Assembly: GCA_011392765.1 (NCBI GenBank)
Contig: WYCW01000001.1
Coordinates: 862,888-926,887 of the forward strand
Reading direction: 5' to 3'
Source of the DNA: Candidatus Thiosymbion ectosymbiont of Catanema sp. Cochon2018
Lineage (GTDB): Bacteria; Pseudomonadota; Gammaproteobacteria; Chromatiales; Chromatiaceae
DNA: 64,000 bases
Below the pieces are notes generated by a model. It saw only the letters and a list, made by a program, of their open reading frames with translations. It ran no database searches and was not told the origin of the DNA. The position numbers were made by a program, and so were the translations under genes. This document shows, piece by piece, positions 46,204 through 54,566 of this stretch; positions within the stretch are counted from its first letter, which is position 1, and each line of letters begins with the position of its first letter.

Positions 46204-46366
46204 GGCTAACGGCATGACTAGTGCAGCGTAGTAAAAATCCTAATACCATCTGTAAGTTGGACTTGTACTGGCAAACCGTTGACTGCCTGATTGCAGGAAA
46301 TGGTTTCCTGATTCTTACTATGCTGCACTCGGAGCAAATGCCGCCAGCTTCAGCGACTTGTTAAAC
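46204..46366. repeat. Long attC-like site 6 (about 163 bp)
   Basis: GGCTAAC to GTTAAAC. Outer arms GGCATGA / and inner arms AGTGCAGCGTAGTAA / TTACTATGCTGCACT. Length is at the long end of attC sites. Interior sequence (TAATACCATCTGTAAGTTGG) is related to intergenic DNA near 12780-12920. The next 116 bp form an apparently gene-less cassette. Confidence 0.72.
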
Positions 46367-46482
46367 GGGCAGAAACCTTCCACCGCTTGACGCCCCAAAT
46401 GATCCTTCATGCGGCAACCCCCGATAAATAATCAACGTTATGGTTTTTCTGTCGAGGGGTGAAGCGTATGCTGATGCGTCCG

Positions 46483-46587
46483 CTTTAACGGCTTGGGCTC
46501 AGGCACCCAATGCCGCGTGGCACTGAGCTTGAAAGTCGCTGAGGAGCCGGACCGCGGCATTGGGTCGCCTGCAGCCGAATGTTAGGC
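46483..46587. repeat. attC-like site 7
   Basis: CTTTAAC to GTTAGGC; body nearly identical to sites at 39887 and 52019 (CCCAATGCCGCGTGGCACTG). Followed by TGTGAAAAACGACCCATCAA. Confidence 0.85.
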
Positions 46588-46635
46588 GAATGGGCTGTGA
46601 AAAACGACCCATCAATTGAGTCTGGCCCCTTTTCT

Positions 46636-47061
46636 TTAGGTTTTGGCGACTTTTAACAACAATTCATTTGATAGTGCATTGGCTGACATAAAGGCTTCTT
46701 CCATATCATGCCTATTAATGGATGGATCACCCTTCAACGCCTTATAGGCATGAAGCTCATGAATCATCTTATTTCTAATTTTGTTGAGACGTACAGCCTT
46801 ATCATATTGTTCCTTCGTAATAAGGCCAAGTACGTAAAGGCACTTAATGCCTTGGCTCAAATTGATATCTTGTGAAACACCTTGAACATGAATAAATTCA
46901 CTCATTTTCCGTTTTGGACCACACGCGAATATCAGCGTGCGAACGCAAGACTCAAGATGCCCATGCATAAGTTGAACACCCTCAAACAAGTAATCACCAT
47001 AAAAGGCATCTAGCGCTTGCTTTTGGGCATTGTTGCCGAGATCGAACTTATCATCATCCAT
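46636..47061 (-). CDS. HEPN-like (Rx4H) cassette protein
   Basis: 141 aa, largely helical. LNKIRNKMIHELHAYKAL contains RNKMIH, an Rx4H motif of HEPN domains. N-terminal ALDAFYGDYLFEGVQLMHGH. No transmembrane segment. Predicted RNase-like or TA-type role; partner not evident, though a HEPN-MNT fusion lies upstream on the same strand. Confidence 0.65.
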   Translation of the reverse strand: MDDDKFDLGNNAQKQALDAFYGDYLFEGVQLMHGHLESCVRTLIFACGPKRKMSEFIHVQGVSQDINLSQGIKCLYVLGLITKEQYDKAVRLNKIRNKMIHELHAYKALKGDPSINRHDMEEAFMSANALSNELLLKVAKT

Positions 47062-47149
47062 GTTCGGTTCCTTGCGGTTCGACAGTCTGCATTAATAAGG
47101 TCTTTCTTAACAAAGCAAAACGGGTGTCCTTTATACCAGCCACATTGTA

Positions 47150-48007
47150 CTAACTGAAACTTCCAATTTTCTCTTTACAGAGTTTTTCTGTCAACTCTTT
47201 TAATTGATTTACTCTACAGGCTAACCATTCCAGTTGCTTTTTTGAAATTGAATAACTTGGTTTGTAACGCGCATCAACATAGGCTTTACGGAGCAATTTA
47301 AAACACTCTTTTTCCTCTTCCGTAGCTTTGGGAAATACAGACAGGAACTTGGGCTCAATGCTTCCGACTCTCTGGCCTAGTTTCTCTAAATCATGTGTAC
47401 TTGGTTTATAGCGTGTAAACACCAATAAAATCGTTCCGTATAGTTTTTCTGTTACCTGATGAAGATCAAATGCCGCGAGATTATACATTTCCTCCGAATA
47501 GTGGAATTCATATGTTTTAATGAAATCATTTGCTCCTTGAAACCACTGATCAAAATCTTCTTCGGCGAGTTTTCTACGTTCCCCACTAGTGATTTCTTTT
47601 GGCTCCTCTAGCTCAAACTTTCCTGAGTCATGTAGCAGGATACCTTCTCGCAGGATGTCAATATAAAAGTACTGACTTTTCCTTAAACGACGATTTACAA
47701 ACTGGATATCTTCGGCAATCAGGCTGATTGGAGTTCGGTGGATAGTTTTGATCAAACGTTGAACAAGCTGATTGTTTTGCTCGATTTTGCTGGCTTGGCG
47801 GGGTGTCTCGGTAATAACAAGAAGATCAAAATCACTTTGATAGCGATAGAGAAGCGTTTCCGGGTCGAGGTCTTCTACCCAATCGCCTCGAGCATAGCTA
47901 CCAAATAAAATGAGCATATCAAGATCGATTTCTTCTCGAATGATTTCGATAGCTCTTTGTAATTCCTTCTGTTTTTGTTCAGGAAGGTGTTGAAGGGAGG
48001 TTTTCAT
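47150..48007 (-). CDS. MNT nucleotidyltransferase-HEPN fusion protein
   Basis: About 285 aa from ATG 48007; an upstream ATG (48058) would give 302. N-terminal Pol-beta-type nucleotidyltransferase: MLILFGSYARGDW and SDFDLLVITE. C-terminal HEPN domain with AAFDLHQVTEKLYGTILLVF and YKPSTHDLEKLGQRV. Fusions like this combine HEPN toxin and MNT antitoxin functions. In an AT-rich cassette region; its own attC is not evident at 47062-47149. Confidence 0.82.
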   Translation of the reverse strand: MKTSLQHLPEQKQKELQRAIEIIREEIDLDMLILFGSYARGDWVEDLDPETLLYRYQSDFDLLVITETPRQASKIEQNNQLVQRLIKTIHRTPISLIAEDIQFVNRRLRKSQYFYIDILREGILLHDSGKFELEEPKEITSGERRKLAEEDFDQWFQGANDFIKTYEFHYSEEMYNLAAFDLHQVTEKLYGTILLVFTRYKPSTHDLEKLGQRVGSIEPKFLSVFPKATEEEKECFKLLRKAYVDARYKPSYSISKKQLEWLACRVNQLKELTEKLCKEKIGSFS

Positions 48008-48134
48008 TCTCTTAATGATAATCCCTTCGTTTCTCCAATGCCTGGTTGAAAAATACAAGTTAACCGCTGGGCGTAGAACGCCTGACAGGTAGTAGACGAC
48101 AAGTCGCCATGTTTAAGAAACAAAGTGAGTGTCC

Positions 48135-49542
48135 CATAGATGTTCGGGGTTTTTTTGCTTAAATTTCATAGGGTTATATTTAGTTTTTTTAAAGGTGGCG
48201 AAAACCTTGTTAACTTCATAATATGATAGTTCCACAGGCTATTTACTATGAAGCAACAAGGAGATCGCCATTAACAAGAATAACATGCTTACTGTTTTGA
48301 AACAATGTTTCGAAACATTCATTCCTGCCGAAGACGTCAGGACCACGATTACGCCCTTGGAGTTTGCGATCAATTTGGTGTTTTGCTATCTCGGCGATTC
48401 CAAGACTTTTTCATTGGAGTCCATTCGCCGTTCGATGATAAGTCATCTAACTAAATCGATCGGTCGCGGTGCGTTTTGGGAGCGGCTGTCCGGCAACCGC
48501 TTGAAACGGAATTTGCAAGCCGTGATGAGAGAATTAATGGTGCAACTTGCGACTTCGGTCCGGGTGCGTGAGACGATTCTGGAACCGCTTGGTGTTACCG
48601 CCATCGAGCTGGTCGATTCGAGTTCCATGACGCTGTTGGCGAAGGCCAAAAATGCCTTTCCTGGGACCCGTACGAAAGCGTCGATCAAGTGGCATGCGAA
48701 TTTCGATCTCCTGAGCGGATTGCTGGTGTGGTTTCAACTCACACCCGGAACAAGACACGATAGAAACTGCTTTCCGGACGTCGCGTCACTGACGGGGAAG
48801 CTGGTGATTTTCGATCTCGGTTACTGGGACTATGCCTTGTTGTATGGTATTGAAAAAGCGGGTGGTTTTTTTCTATCACGCGTGAAATCCAATGCCGTGA
48901 TTCGGATCCAGGCGGTGATTCAAGGGCTGAGTAAAAAGGCCATCGGGCAATCGCTACTCACACTGGATTTGCGCCGGAAGCAAGGTCATATTATTGAAGT
49001 GATCGTTGACAAGATTCATCACGACAAGACCTTGCGTTATCGGGTCATCGGATTTTGGAATCCGGTCGCAAAGAATTATCACTGGTACATGACTAATTTA
49101 ACTGCTGCCGCCGATTTGATTTATCCTTTATATCGGTTGCGGTGGCAAATCGAACTCATTTTCAAAGCGTGTAAAAACTCTCTGAATGCGAATGCAATCA
49201 CATCAGCGAATGATAACATCATTGAAAACTTATTATTGGCTTCCATGGTGGCTCATCTGAGTACGCACACGATATTTCGGATCGGCATGGAACCGTTGGA
49301 TGAGGAGCAGCATTTGGCAATTTCGTTTCAAAGAGTGGCTAAAGTAGCGGTTGTACTGGCGAGCGATTTCATCACTTTTCTGTTACATGCTTCACAAGAA
49401 AATTATCGAAGTCTAGTGAATAAGATAAAGTTGTTTGCGAACGAAATTTACGATCCTAATTATAAGAAGAGAGAGACATCGTTAGCGCGTATACACCGAT
49501 TATTAGTAGAAGGTGAGACCTAAAAAATCCCGAACACCTATG
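48135..49542 (+). mobile_element. IS4-family insertion sequence, copy 2 (1408 bp)
   Basis: Starts CATAGATGTTCGGGGTTTTT and ends CCCGAACACCTATG. Perfect 10-bp duplication GTGAGTGTCC (48125-48134, 49543-49552). Same length and protein as copy 1, opposite orientation. Confidence 0.95.
48285..49523 (+). CDS. IS4-family DDE transposase (copy 2)
   Basis: 412 aa, identical in sequence to the product at 27342-28580. Same DDE and YRLRWQIELIFKACK motifs. The pair in inverse orientation offers a substrate for inversion of the intervening 19 kb. Confidence 0.94.
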   Translation: MLTVLKQCFETFIPAEDVRTTITPLEFAINLVFCYLGDSKTFSLESIRRSMISHLTKSIGRGAFWERLSGNRLKRNLQAVMRELMVQLATSVRVRETILEPLGVTAIELVDSSSMTLLAKAKNAFPGTRTKASIKWHANFDLLSGLLVWFQLTPGTRHDRNCFPDVASLTGKLVIFDLGYWDYALLYGIEKAGGFFLSRVKSNAVIRIQAVIQGLSKKAIGQSLLTLDLRRKQGHIIEVIVDKIHHDKTLRYRVIGFWNPVAKNYHWYMTNLTAAADLIYPLYRLRWQIELIFKACKNSLNANAITSANDNIIENLLLASMVAHLSTHTIFRIGMEPLDEEQHLAISFQRVAKVAVVLASDFITFLLHASQENYRSLVNKIKLFANEIYDPNYKKRETSLARIHRLLVEGET

Positions 49543-49586
49543 GTGAGTGTCCTTTTTTACCGATAAGCGGCGCATGGATGCGCCGC

Positions 49587-49663
49587 TTATCGACGCGCTT
49601 CAGGGGCGAGAAAACCGCTACGGAAGCAGCGGGTTCGTAGTCCCCTGGAAGTGCTTGTTAGCG
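49587..49663. repeat. attC-like site 8 (left core displaced)
   Basis: Arms TCAGGGGCGAGAAAACCGCT / AGCGGGTTCGTAGTCCCCTG and GTTAGCG at the right. The left core is missing; a GATAAGCGGCGC hairpin (49561-49590) and the IS4 element lie where it should be. Overlaps the stop of the antitoxin gene. Confidence 0.55.
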
Positions 49664-49894
49664 CAAATCTTCAGTTGCAGGATCTCGATCAGAAACGTTA
49701 GTCAGAATTTGTTCAACTTTGCCGATGTCCGCGCGTTTTGCACGAGCTTGAATGTATTCTTCTGTCAACAATGCGGAAACTTTTTCGGAAACAGCTGAAG
49801 AAATTAATTGATTGATCGAAACACCTTCTTGCCTCGCAATTTCACGAATATGACGATGAATCGACTCCGGAAGTCTCAGACTCAACGCTCCCAT
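49658..49894 (-). CDS. Ribbon-helix-helix-type antitoxin of PIN toxin pair
   Basis: 78 aa from ATG 49894 (MGALSLRLPESIHRHIREIA); a longer start to 49939 would deepen the toxin overlap. The N-terminal strand-helix-helix pattern LSLRLPESIHRHIREIARQE and GVSINQLISSAVSEKV is RHH/CopG-like. Overlaps the toxin stop by 13 bp. Confidence 0.78.
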   Translation of the reverse strand: MGALSLRLPESIHRHIREIARQEGVSINQLISSAVSEKVSALLTEEYIQARAKRADIGKVEQILTNVSDRDPATEDLR

Positions 49895-50310
49895 TTTATT
49901 TCCTCCAATAATTTCTGGGGTGAGATGATGTGAACACAAAATTTTTCTACACCCTTAAAATCAGCGTGATTGAATGTAGTGATGGTGTTGACACCTGATG
50001 CAATAGCCAACTCCAACACATGGTCATCTTTGGGATCGGGTAAAAATGGTCTCCACAAATAATGGATTTTATGAAGTGAACACAACGCACATAAAACATC
50101 CAGCAATGCATCAATATCTGAATGCTTAATACCGAGTTTTCGACTATTCCGTTTCAAAACATCCTCATATTCAAATAACAAAGTCACTGACATTACCGGA
50201 TGAATATCTTTGGACAATACTGCTTTTAAAACCTGATGCGACGCACCGCGGTTCGAATACAGCGCTGAATAGAGAATATTTGTGTCAAGTACCGTACGAA
50301 TTTTTGCCAC
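49882..50310 (-). CDS. PIN-domain toxin (putative TA toxin, VapC-like)
   Basis: 142 aa. PIN acidic residues in TVLDTNILYSAL, LLFEYEDVL, LPDPKDDHVLELAIASG and TFNHADF. Matches the PIN family annotated as putative toxin-antitoxin toxin component. RNase predicted. Toxin precedes antitoxin. Confidence 0.9.
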   Translation of the reverse strand: MAKIRTVLDTNILYSALYSNRGASHQVLKAVLSKDIHPVMSVTLLFEYEDVLKRNSRKLGIKHSDIDALLDVLCALCSLHKIHYLWRPFLPDPKDDHVLELAIASGVNTITTFNHADFKGVEKFCVHIISPQKLLEEIKWER

Positions 50311-50378
50311 CTCCTTCTAATACCATATGCGGTATCATGTGAAAGTCAAGTAGCAAAATGGCACCAGCATCAAGCATA

Positions 50379-50415
50379 TCAGGTCCCGGATGATTGCGTG
50401 GAATTTTATTGAAAA
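50379..50415. repeat. Solo end of IS481-type element
   Basis: TCAGGTCCCGGATGATTGCG followed by TGGAATTTTATTGAAAAG matches the terminus of the IS481 copies; the rest of the element is missing. Confidence 0.8.
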
Positions 50416-50494
50416 GTCGGGACTGCTGAGAACCTGTAAGCCGGGTTTCATTCCTCAACCCAGCCCATGCGGGCTATTGATTATAAGGTACCGC

Positions 50495-50634
50495 CTACTC
50501 AATCAGCTCGCCAAGTCCCAGCTCGTCCGGATTCCAGGGCTTGCTAGGGTGGATATAGTCGGCGGGGTAGGGTTCGGCGGCTTCTACTAGTTGGGCGTAG
50601 GTGCCAGCATTCAGGTCCCCGAGTATAGCCTGTT
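50495..50634 (-). pseudogene. C-terminal gene fragment cut by IS1
   Basis: Minus-strand open frame AILGDLNAGTYAQLVEAAEP ... YPADYIHPSKPWNPDELGLG and ELIE stop. The frame is cut at the IS1 end (50635) and no continuation is seen on the other side. Family not recognised. Confidence 0.5.
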
Positions 50635-50732
50635 GGTAGTGTTATTACTTTGTTGCTTAATTATAAATCACTTGATATAATTACCTGAGCTTTAAGCTAT
50701 TAACCGAACAAAATTTTACCGAGGAAACTCTT

Positions 50733-51020
50733 ATGGTATTACTACCCGTAAAATGCCCTGTCTGCAATGGTATTGATGTTACTAAACATGGCAACACCAG
50801 CAATGGCAAGCAGCGTTTTATTTGCAAAGAACAGGCCTGTGAGGGCAAAACGTTTATCCAGGATTATTCCGAGAAAGGGCGGTTACCGGAAACGAAACAA
50901 CAAATCATTGAGATGGCACTGAATGGCAGCGGCATTCGTGATACCGCGCGGGTACTGGGTATCAGTCCTGTGACCGTTATCAATGAATTAAAAAAAAAGA
51001 ACCCGAGTTGCATGCCGTGA
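50733..51020 (+). CDS. IS1 InsA-like protein
   Basis: 95 aa. Zinc-finger VKCPVCNGIDVTKHGNTSNG, QRFICKEQAC, and HTH IRDTARVLGISPVTVINELK. Ends at an A8 run (50990-50998) for -1 frameshifting into InsB. Confidence 0.93.
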   Translation: MVLLPVKCPVCNGIDVTKHGNTSNGKQRFICKEQACEGKTFIQDYSEKGRLPETKQQIIEMALNGSGIRDTARVLGISPVTVINELKKKNPSCMP

Positions 51021-51508
51021 ATCACGATTTTTTAGCGACCCACACGCCTGAGCAGATTGTGGTAGATATTCTAAAAGTAGAGGATTATCATGATGTTAGC
51101 AAGCAAGGCGCCACCGTTGAAATGGATGAGATGTGGAGTTATGTAGGGAGTAAAGCCAATCAAAGATGGTTGTGGCATGCTATTGATCGGGCCACGGGTA
51201 AGGTGTTGGCTTATGTATTCGGGAAACGTCGAGATGAGGTTTTTCTTGAATTAAAAGGGTTATTAGAGCCATTTGGGATTACCCGTTTTTATACCGACGA
51301 CTGGGGTGCCTATAAGCGCCATTTAGATCCCGAAAAACATGTCGTTGGAAAACAAAACACGCAGAAAATAGAACGCAAACATTTGACGCTACGGACGCGA
51401 ATCAAGCGGCTTGCGCGTAAGACGATTTGTTTTTCAAAACTGAATCAAATGCACGATATTGTCATCGGATTATTCGTGAATCGTTATGAGTTCGGCGCCG
51501 CCGTTTGA
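51008..51508 (+). CDS. IS1 InsB-like transposase
   Basis: 166 aa, overlaps InsA by 13 bp. DDE residues in EMDEMWSYVGSK, FYTDDWGAYK and the C-terminal ERKHLTLRTRIKRL, the IS1 signature. Expressed as InsAB' fusion by frameshift. Confidence 0.94.
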   Translation: MHAVNHDFLATHTPEQIVVDILKVEDYHDVSKQGATVEMDEMWSYVGSKANQRWLWHAIDRATGKVLAYVFGKRRDEVFLELKGLLEPFGITRFYTDDWGAYKRHLDPEKHVVGKQNTQKIERKHLTLRTRIKRLARKTICFSKLNQMHDIVIGLFVNRYEFGAAV

Positions 51509-51539
51509 AATCCTTAAGCAACAAAGTTAGAACACTACC

Positions 51540-51920
51540 CCCTCGTTCAGTCGTCCCGCGGTGAGTAACGACAACCCTTACTCGGAAAGCCTATTCGGGA
51601 CCATGAAGTATACCCCGGCCTTCCCATCCCAACCGTTCGAGAGCCTGACGGCCGCTCGGGAATGGGTCGATCGCTTCGTGACCTGGTACAACCAGCAGCA
51701 TCGCCACAGTGCCACCCGAGTCGTAACTCCGGTCCAACGACATGAAGGAGTGGAACACGCCATTCTCGACCAGCGTAAAACCGTCTACAAAGCGGCACGA
51801 CAACGTCATCCCGAGCGATGGAGTGGACAGATCAGAGATTGGTCATCCAGTGGCCCGGTCTGGCTCAACCCAGAACAGCCGACAGCCGTAGCGACCAAAA
51901 TTAAAGACGAAGCAGCTTAA
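51540..51920 (+). pseudogene. IS3-type OrfB remnant
   Basis: Open frame from the IS1 end: FSRPAVSNDNPYSESLFGTM, KYTPAFPSQPF, WVDRFVTWYNQQHRHSAT. This is the C-terminal third of an IS3-family integrase core carrying its Glu; the start is lost at the IS1 boundary. Remnant right end about 51950. Confidence 0.85.
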
Positions 51921-52018
51921 AAACACGACAACTATCTTGACAAACGTCGGCACCCTATTGACTGAAACGGCTATGTCCATCTGTTCTAGAAATGAGCGCT
52001 ACAAACGTCTAACTATTC

Positions 52019-52122
52019 GGTTAACGTTTGGGCTCAGGCGCCCAATGCCGCGTGGCACTAAGCTTGAAAGTTGTTGAGGAGCCGGACCGCGGCATTGGGT
52101 CGCCTGCAGCCGAATGTTAGGC
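52019..52122. repeat. attC-like site 9
   Basis: GGTTAAC to GTTAGGC (GTCTAAC also at 52007). Body matches the sites at 39887 and 46483, including CCCAATGCCGCGTGGCACT. Followed by TGTGAAAAACGTCCCCTCAA. Confidence 0.88.
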
Positions 52123-52223
52123 GAATGGGCTGTGAAAAACGTCCCCTCAATTAAGCCTGGTCTCTTTTCCCCCTTTCTTGGAGGTGAAGAAACGTGGTTT
52201 GTCCCCTATTCTCTGTTACGCTT

Positions 52224-52373
52224 CTATGTTTTCAGGGTCTTGGCAGCAATATCTGGAAAGAAAGGCTCATCCATCGAAAGTTCTTTGCGTATTTCCAACT
52301 CTTTTGTATATTGAGACCAACTTTCTTTGTTATTACGAAAAGAGAAATAGCCTTTTCCCCCTATTAAGATCAC
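52224..52373 (-). CDS. Small cassette ORF, same frame as upstream gene
   Basis: 49 aa if GTG 52373 is used. Reads VILIGGKGYFSFRNNKESWS, QYTKELEIRKELSMDEPFFP and ends AAKTLKT. It continues in the same frame directly after the TAG of the 131-aa gene, so it is either a separate gene or the C-terminal part of one gene broken by a stop. Family unknown. Confidence 0.4.
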   Translation of the reverse strand: MILIGGKGYFSFRNNKESWSQYTKELEIRKELSMDEPFFPDIAAKTLKT

Positions 52374-52394
52374 GTCAAACAGTTCAATTTCTAT

Positions 52395-52790
52395 CTAGAG
52401 AAGTCTGATAGCAAAATTTGCTAATTTTTTCATATCAACATGTTCTGGAGTAAGGGTCTCAACATTAGGCATAGTTCTAGCCAAAATAACTTTTATCATT
52501 CTATCCTTATTTTGCTTATAGATTGCCCCTGCCAAAGCTCTATTAGCTTCCACAGTTTTAAATTTATCCATCGCATTAATAAAAGATTCTATTTCCACCA
52601 CTACATTGTTACTATCGAGATATATAAGAACCGAGTGATCAGTTGTTAGTTCTTTTATACCTTCCAAGATTAAAACTGCATCATCTACATCCTGGATAGT
52701 TAACTTGCCACGTTTGTGCTGGGCACTCAGAAACCATTCCAGAGACAACTCTGGGCGAAAAATTGCTTCTTTCTTTTTTTCATTCATCAC
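52395..52790 (-). CDS. Unknown cassette protein
   Basis: 131 aa, acidic/basic mix, no signal or membrane segment. N-terminus FRPELSLEWFLSAQHKRGKL, then IQDVDDAVLILEGIKELTTD, and an Ala-rich helix EANRALAGAIYKQNKDRM. Followed in frame by further coding potential (52224-52373). No family recognised. Bounded by attC sites 9 and 10. Confidence 0.65.
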   Translation of the reverse strand: MMNEKKKEAIFRPELSLEWFLSAQHKRGKLTIQDVDDAVLILEGIKELTTDHSVLIYLDSNNVVVEIESFINAMDKFKTVEANRALAGAIYKQNKDRMIKVILARTMPNVETLTPEHVDMKKLANFAIRLL

Positions 52791-52823
52791 TTTTCACAAT
52801 TTCTTTGCGGACAAAATTTCTTA

Positions 52824-52916
52824 GCATAACGCCAGCCATAACCGGACCCAAAAAGCAGAGCGACGAGGAACGAGGAGCGGCGCTTTTTGGGGTCCGAGTT
52901 TATGGCCTTGTTAGGT
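52824..52916. repeat. attC-like site 10
   Basis: GCATAAC to GTTAGGT. Arms GCCATAACCGGACCCAAAAAG / CTTTTTGGGGTCC...TTATGGC around a GAGGAACGAGGAG apex. Confidence 0.9.
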
Positions 52917-52926
52917 TTTATTCATT

Positions 52927-53373
52927 CTACGCCCGGTTGCTGATTCGCTTAATCAATGCATTTATATTCAAACCAAATCCAAAAAAGTTTGGTTTTAGCT
53001 CAAGAACCTCCACCCCTGCCTTTAATATACTGTTTGTATTTTCAAATTTCTCCAAAAATTCGTCGTCTTCTCTTTTTACAAAACGGATAAGCAGTTCAAA
53101 AAATCTATCTAGACTTCCCGTTCTCTTTTCAATTTCCTCCAATGGCACAAAAAGCCTAAAATCATTTTCTGTCAAATTCTCTGGATGAGCGTCTGTAATT
53201 AGTAAACCCGCTCCCATACTCCAAAACGCATCATAACCTTTTCCAAAATACTTTTTTCTTACTTCATCTGGGAAATAATTTGCAACAAGTCCTTTCACAA
53301 TTATGTTTTTTGGCCCAATGTCGGCTGCGAGTTTTTCGAAGTTCTTATCTATTTTAGAGTCTGAATTTTCCAA
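52927..53373 (-). CDS. Unknown cassette protein
   Basis: 148 aa, no signal peptide. Contains NIIVKGLVANYFPDEVRKKY, YDAFWSMGAGLLITDAHPEN and a C-terminal FFGFGLNINALIKRI. AT-rich codon use unlike the sdh and coaD genes. Family not recognised. The start lies 2 bp from attC site 11. Confidence 0.7.
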   Translation of the reverse strand: MENSDSKIDKNFEKLAADIGPKNIIVKGLVANYFPDEVRKKYFGKGYDAFWSMGAGLLITDAHPENLTENDFRLFVPLEEIEKRTGSLDRFFELLIRFVKREDDEFLEKFENTNSILKAGVEVLELKPNFFGFGLNINALIKRISNRA

Positions 53374-53374
53374 A

Positions 53375-53719
53375 ACCTAACGGGGAGCTAACCAGCAACC
53401 TCCCTTGCCCCCATGGACGGGGGCAAGGGAGGTTTGTCTGCGTTCAGCGTCTTGATAGGCGGCGCGTCTCCTGTTGCACTGACGTTTTTGCCAGGCGATT
53501 TCCGGTTTTAGTGTCTGAAACGGTAGGGCTATCAAAGCGCCACCGGGCATGTTCCTGTGTGTTTCCCTTTTGGTAATACTTTATATTGCACTTGCTGGTT
53601 AGCTCCCCAATAAGCGGCGCAGGGACGCGCCGCTTATCGGCAGCCATCAGCCGACGCAAAACCCAGGGCGAGCGAAGCGAGCGGCGGGTTTTGCGGTCGG
53701 CTGTATGGCATTGTTAGGC
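53375..53719. repeat. attC-like site 11, interrupted by a MITE
   Basis: ACCTAAC (53375) ... GTTAGGC (53713). The arms CAGCCGACGCAAAACCC / GGGTTTTGCGGTCGGCTG lie at 53648-53703. A 227-bp MITE and an adjoining AAGCGGCGC hairpin separate them from the left core. Confidence 0.82.
53382..53608. mobile_element. 227-bp MITE, copy 1 (inside an attC site)
   Basis: Terminal inverted repeats GGGGAGCTAACCAGCA / TGCTGGTTAGCTCCCC. Contains a CCTCCCTTGCCCCC hairpin at the left. No coding capacity. A second copy is at 57094-57322; both are followed by AATAAGCGGCGCAGGGACGC hairpins. Confidence 0.88.
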
Positions 53720-53729
53720 GCTTTGTTGA

Positions 53730-54341
53730 TCATCTACAGCGCCAATCTTTGCGGACATCGGCTACGAACTTTGATGGTGATACATTGAAAGAATGATTAA
53801 TCCAGTGTTGTAGATCATTGCCAATTGGGTCATGGCATTGGCCAAAAAGCCTTTTAACAACGTCACGATGAAAGTCGTTTTCCCACCGATCTTTGTTAAC
53901 ATTATTCCGATGATCGTTCCAGTGCGTGGAATCATGGTCACTTATCTCTAAACCATACTCTGCATATCTCGATCGTGAATAAGATTCCGATTCAGCGCTT
54001 GCTATCTTGGCGCGTATTTTCTCTCTCATACAATTTTCAGCTTGTATATTTGGATAGTTCTCTTTATCTGATTTCTCACAGCAACCGATATCAAGACAGC
54101 AGATTTTGGTGTTCCACCAACGGTTTAAACCCCGTGGCCTAGTCCAACGATCAGTGGTGCAGCGCATGTTTAAGATGGAGGATGGAACACGCTGATGATC
54201 CCTTTCTGTAGCATGGCGATAGTATTTTTCTGCTTCTGCCTTCCAGAATTCACTAGAATCAATAGAGGCAGCACTTGCTTGACCCATAAGCAAAAAGCAT
54301 ACAATTGCAGTTACATATGGAGTTATTCGGAAAATTGTCAT
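53730..54341 (-). CDS. Secreted Cys-rich cassette protein
   Basis: 203 aa. Signal peptide RITPYVTAIVCFLLMGQASA. Mature part with Cys in LNMRCTTDRW, KICCLDIGCCEKS and NCMREK, plus Trp/Asp/His-rich DHDSTHWNDHRNNVNKDRW. Probably periplasmic or secreted with disulphides. Family unknown. Confidence 0.7.
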   Translation of the reverse strand: MTIFRITPYVTAIVCFLLMGQASAASIDSSEFWKAEAEKYYRHATERDHQRVPSSILNMRCTTDRWTRPRGLNRWWNTKICCLDIGCCEKSDKENYPNIQAENCMREKIRAKIASAESESYSRSRYAEYGLEISDHDSTHWNDHRNNVNKDRWENDFHRDVVKRLFGQCHDPIGNDLQHWINHSFNVSPSKFVADVRKDWRCR

Positions 54342-54394
54342 CTTTGTTTCTCCTCGCCCTATGGATTGAACATGCTATAAGCCAGGCGTGATGC

Positions 54395-54499
54395 GCCTAA
54401 CGTCACCCATAAGCCGTGCCATACTGCGCCACGACAACATCTCGGGATAACTCCGAGCTTGATACGCAGTATGGCGTCGGCTTGATGGGCGTGTTAGGC
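54395..54499. repeat. attC-like site 12
   Basis: GCCTAAC to GTTAGGC. Arms CCCATAAGCCGTGCCATACTG / CAGTATGGCGTCGGCTTGATGGG shown by ends only: CATAAGCCG...CGGCTTGATG. Confidence 0.92.
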
Positions 54500-54566
54500 G
54501 ATTTTTTCATTGCCAGAAAATTAAAAATGAGCCTGGCCCCTTTTGCCCGGTCAGCCGATTTCGGCT

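Larger units (their letters stand above)
50635..51539 (+). mobile_element. IS1-family insertion sequence (905 bp)
   Basis: Terminal inverted repeats GGTAGTGTTATTACTTTGTT and the complement of AACAAAGTTAGAACACTACC. No clear target duplication; unlike sequences lie on the two sides. Confidence 0.88.
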
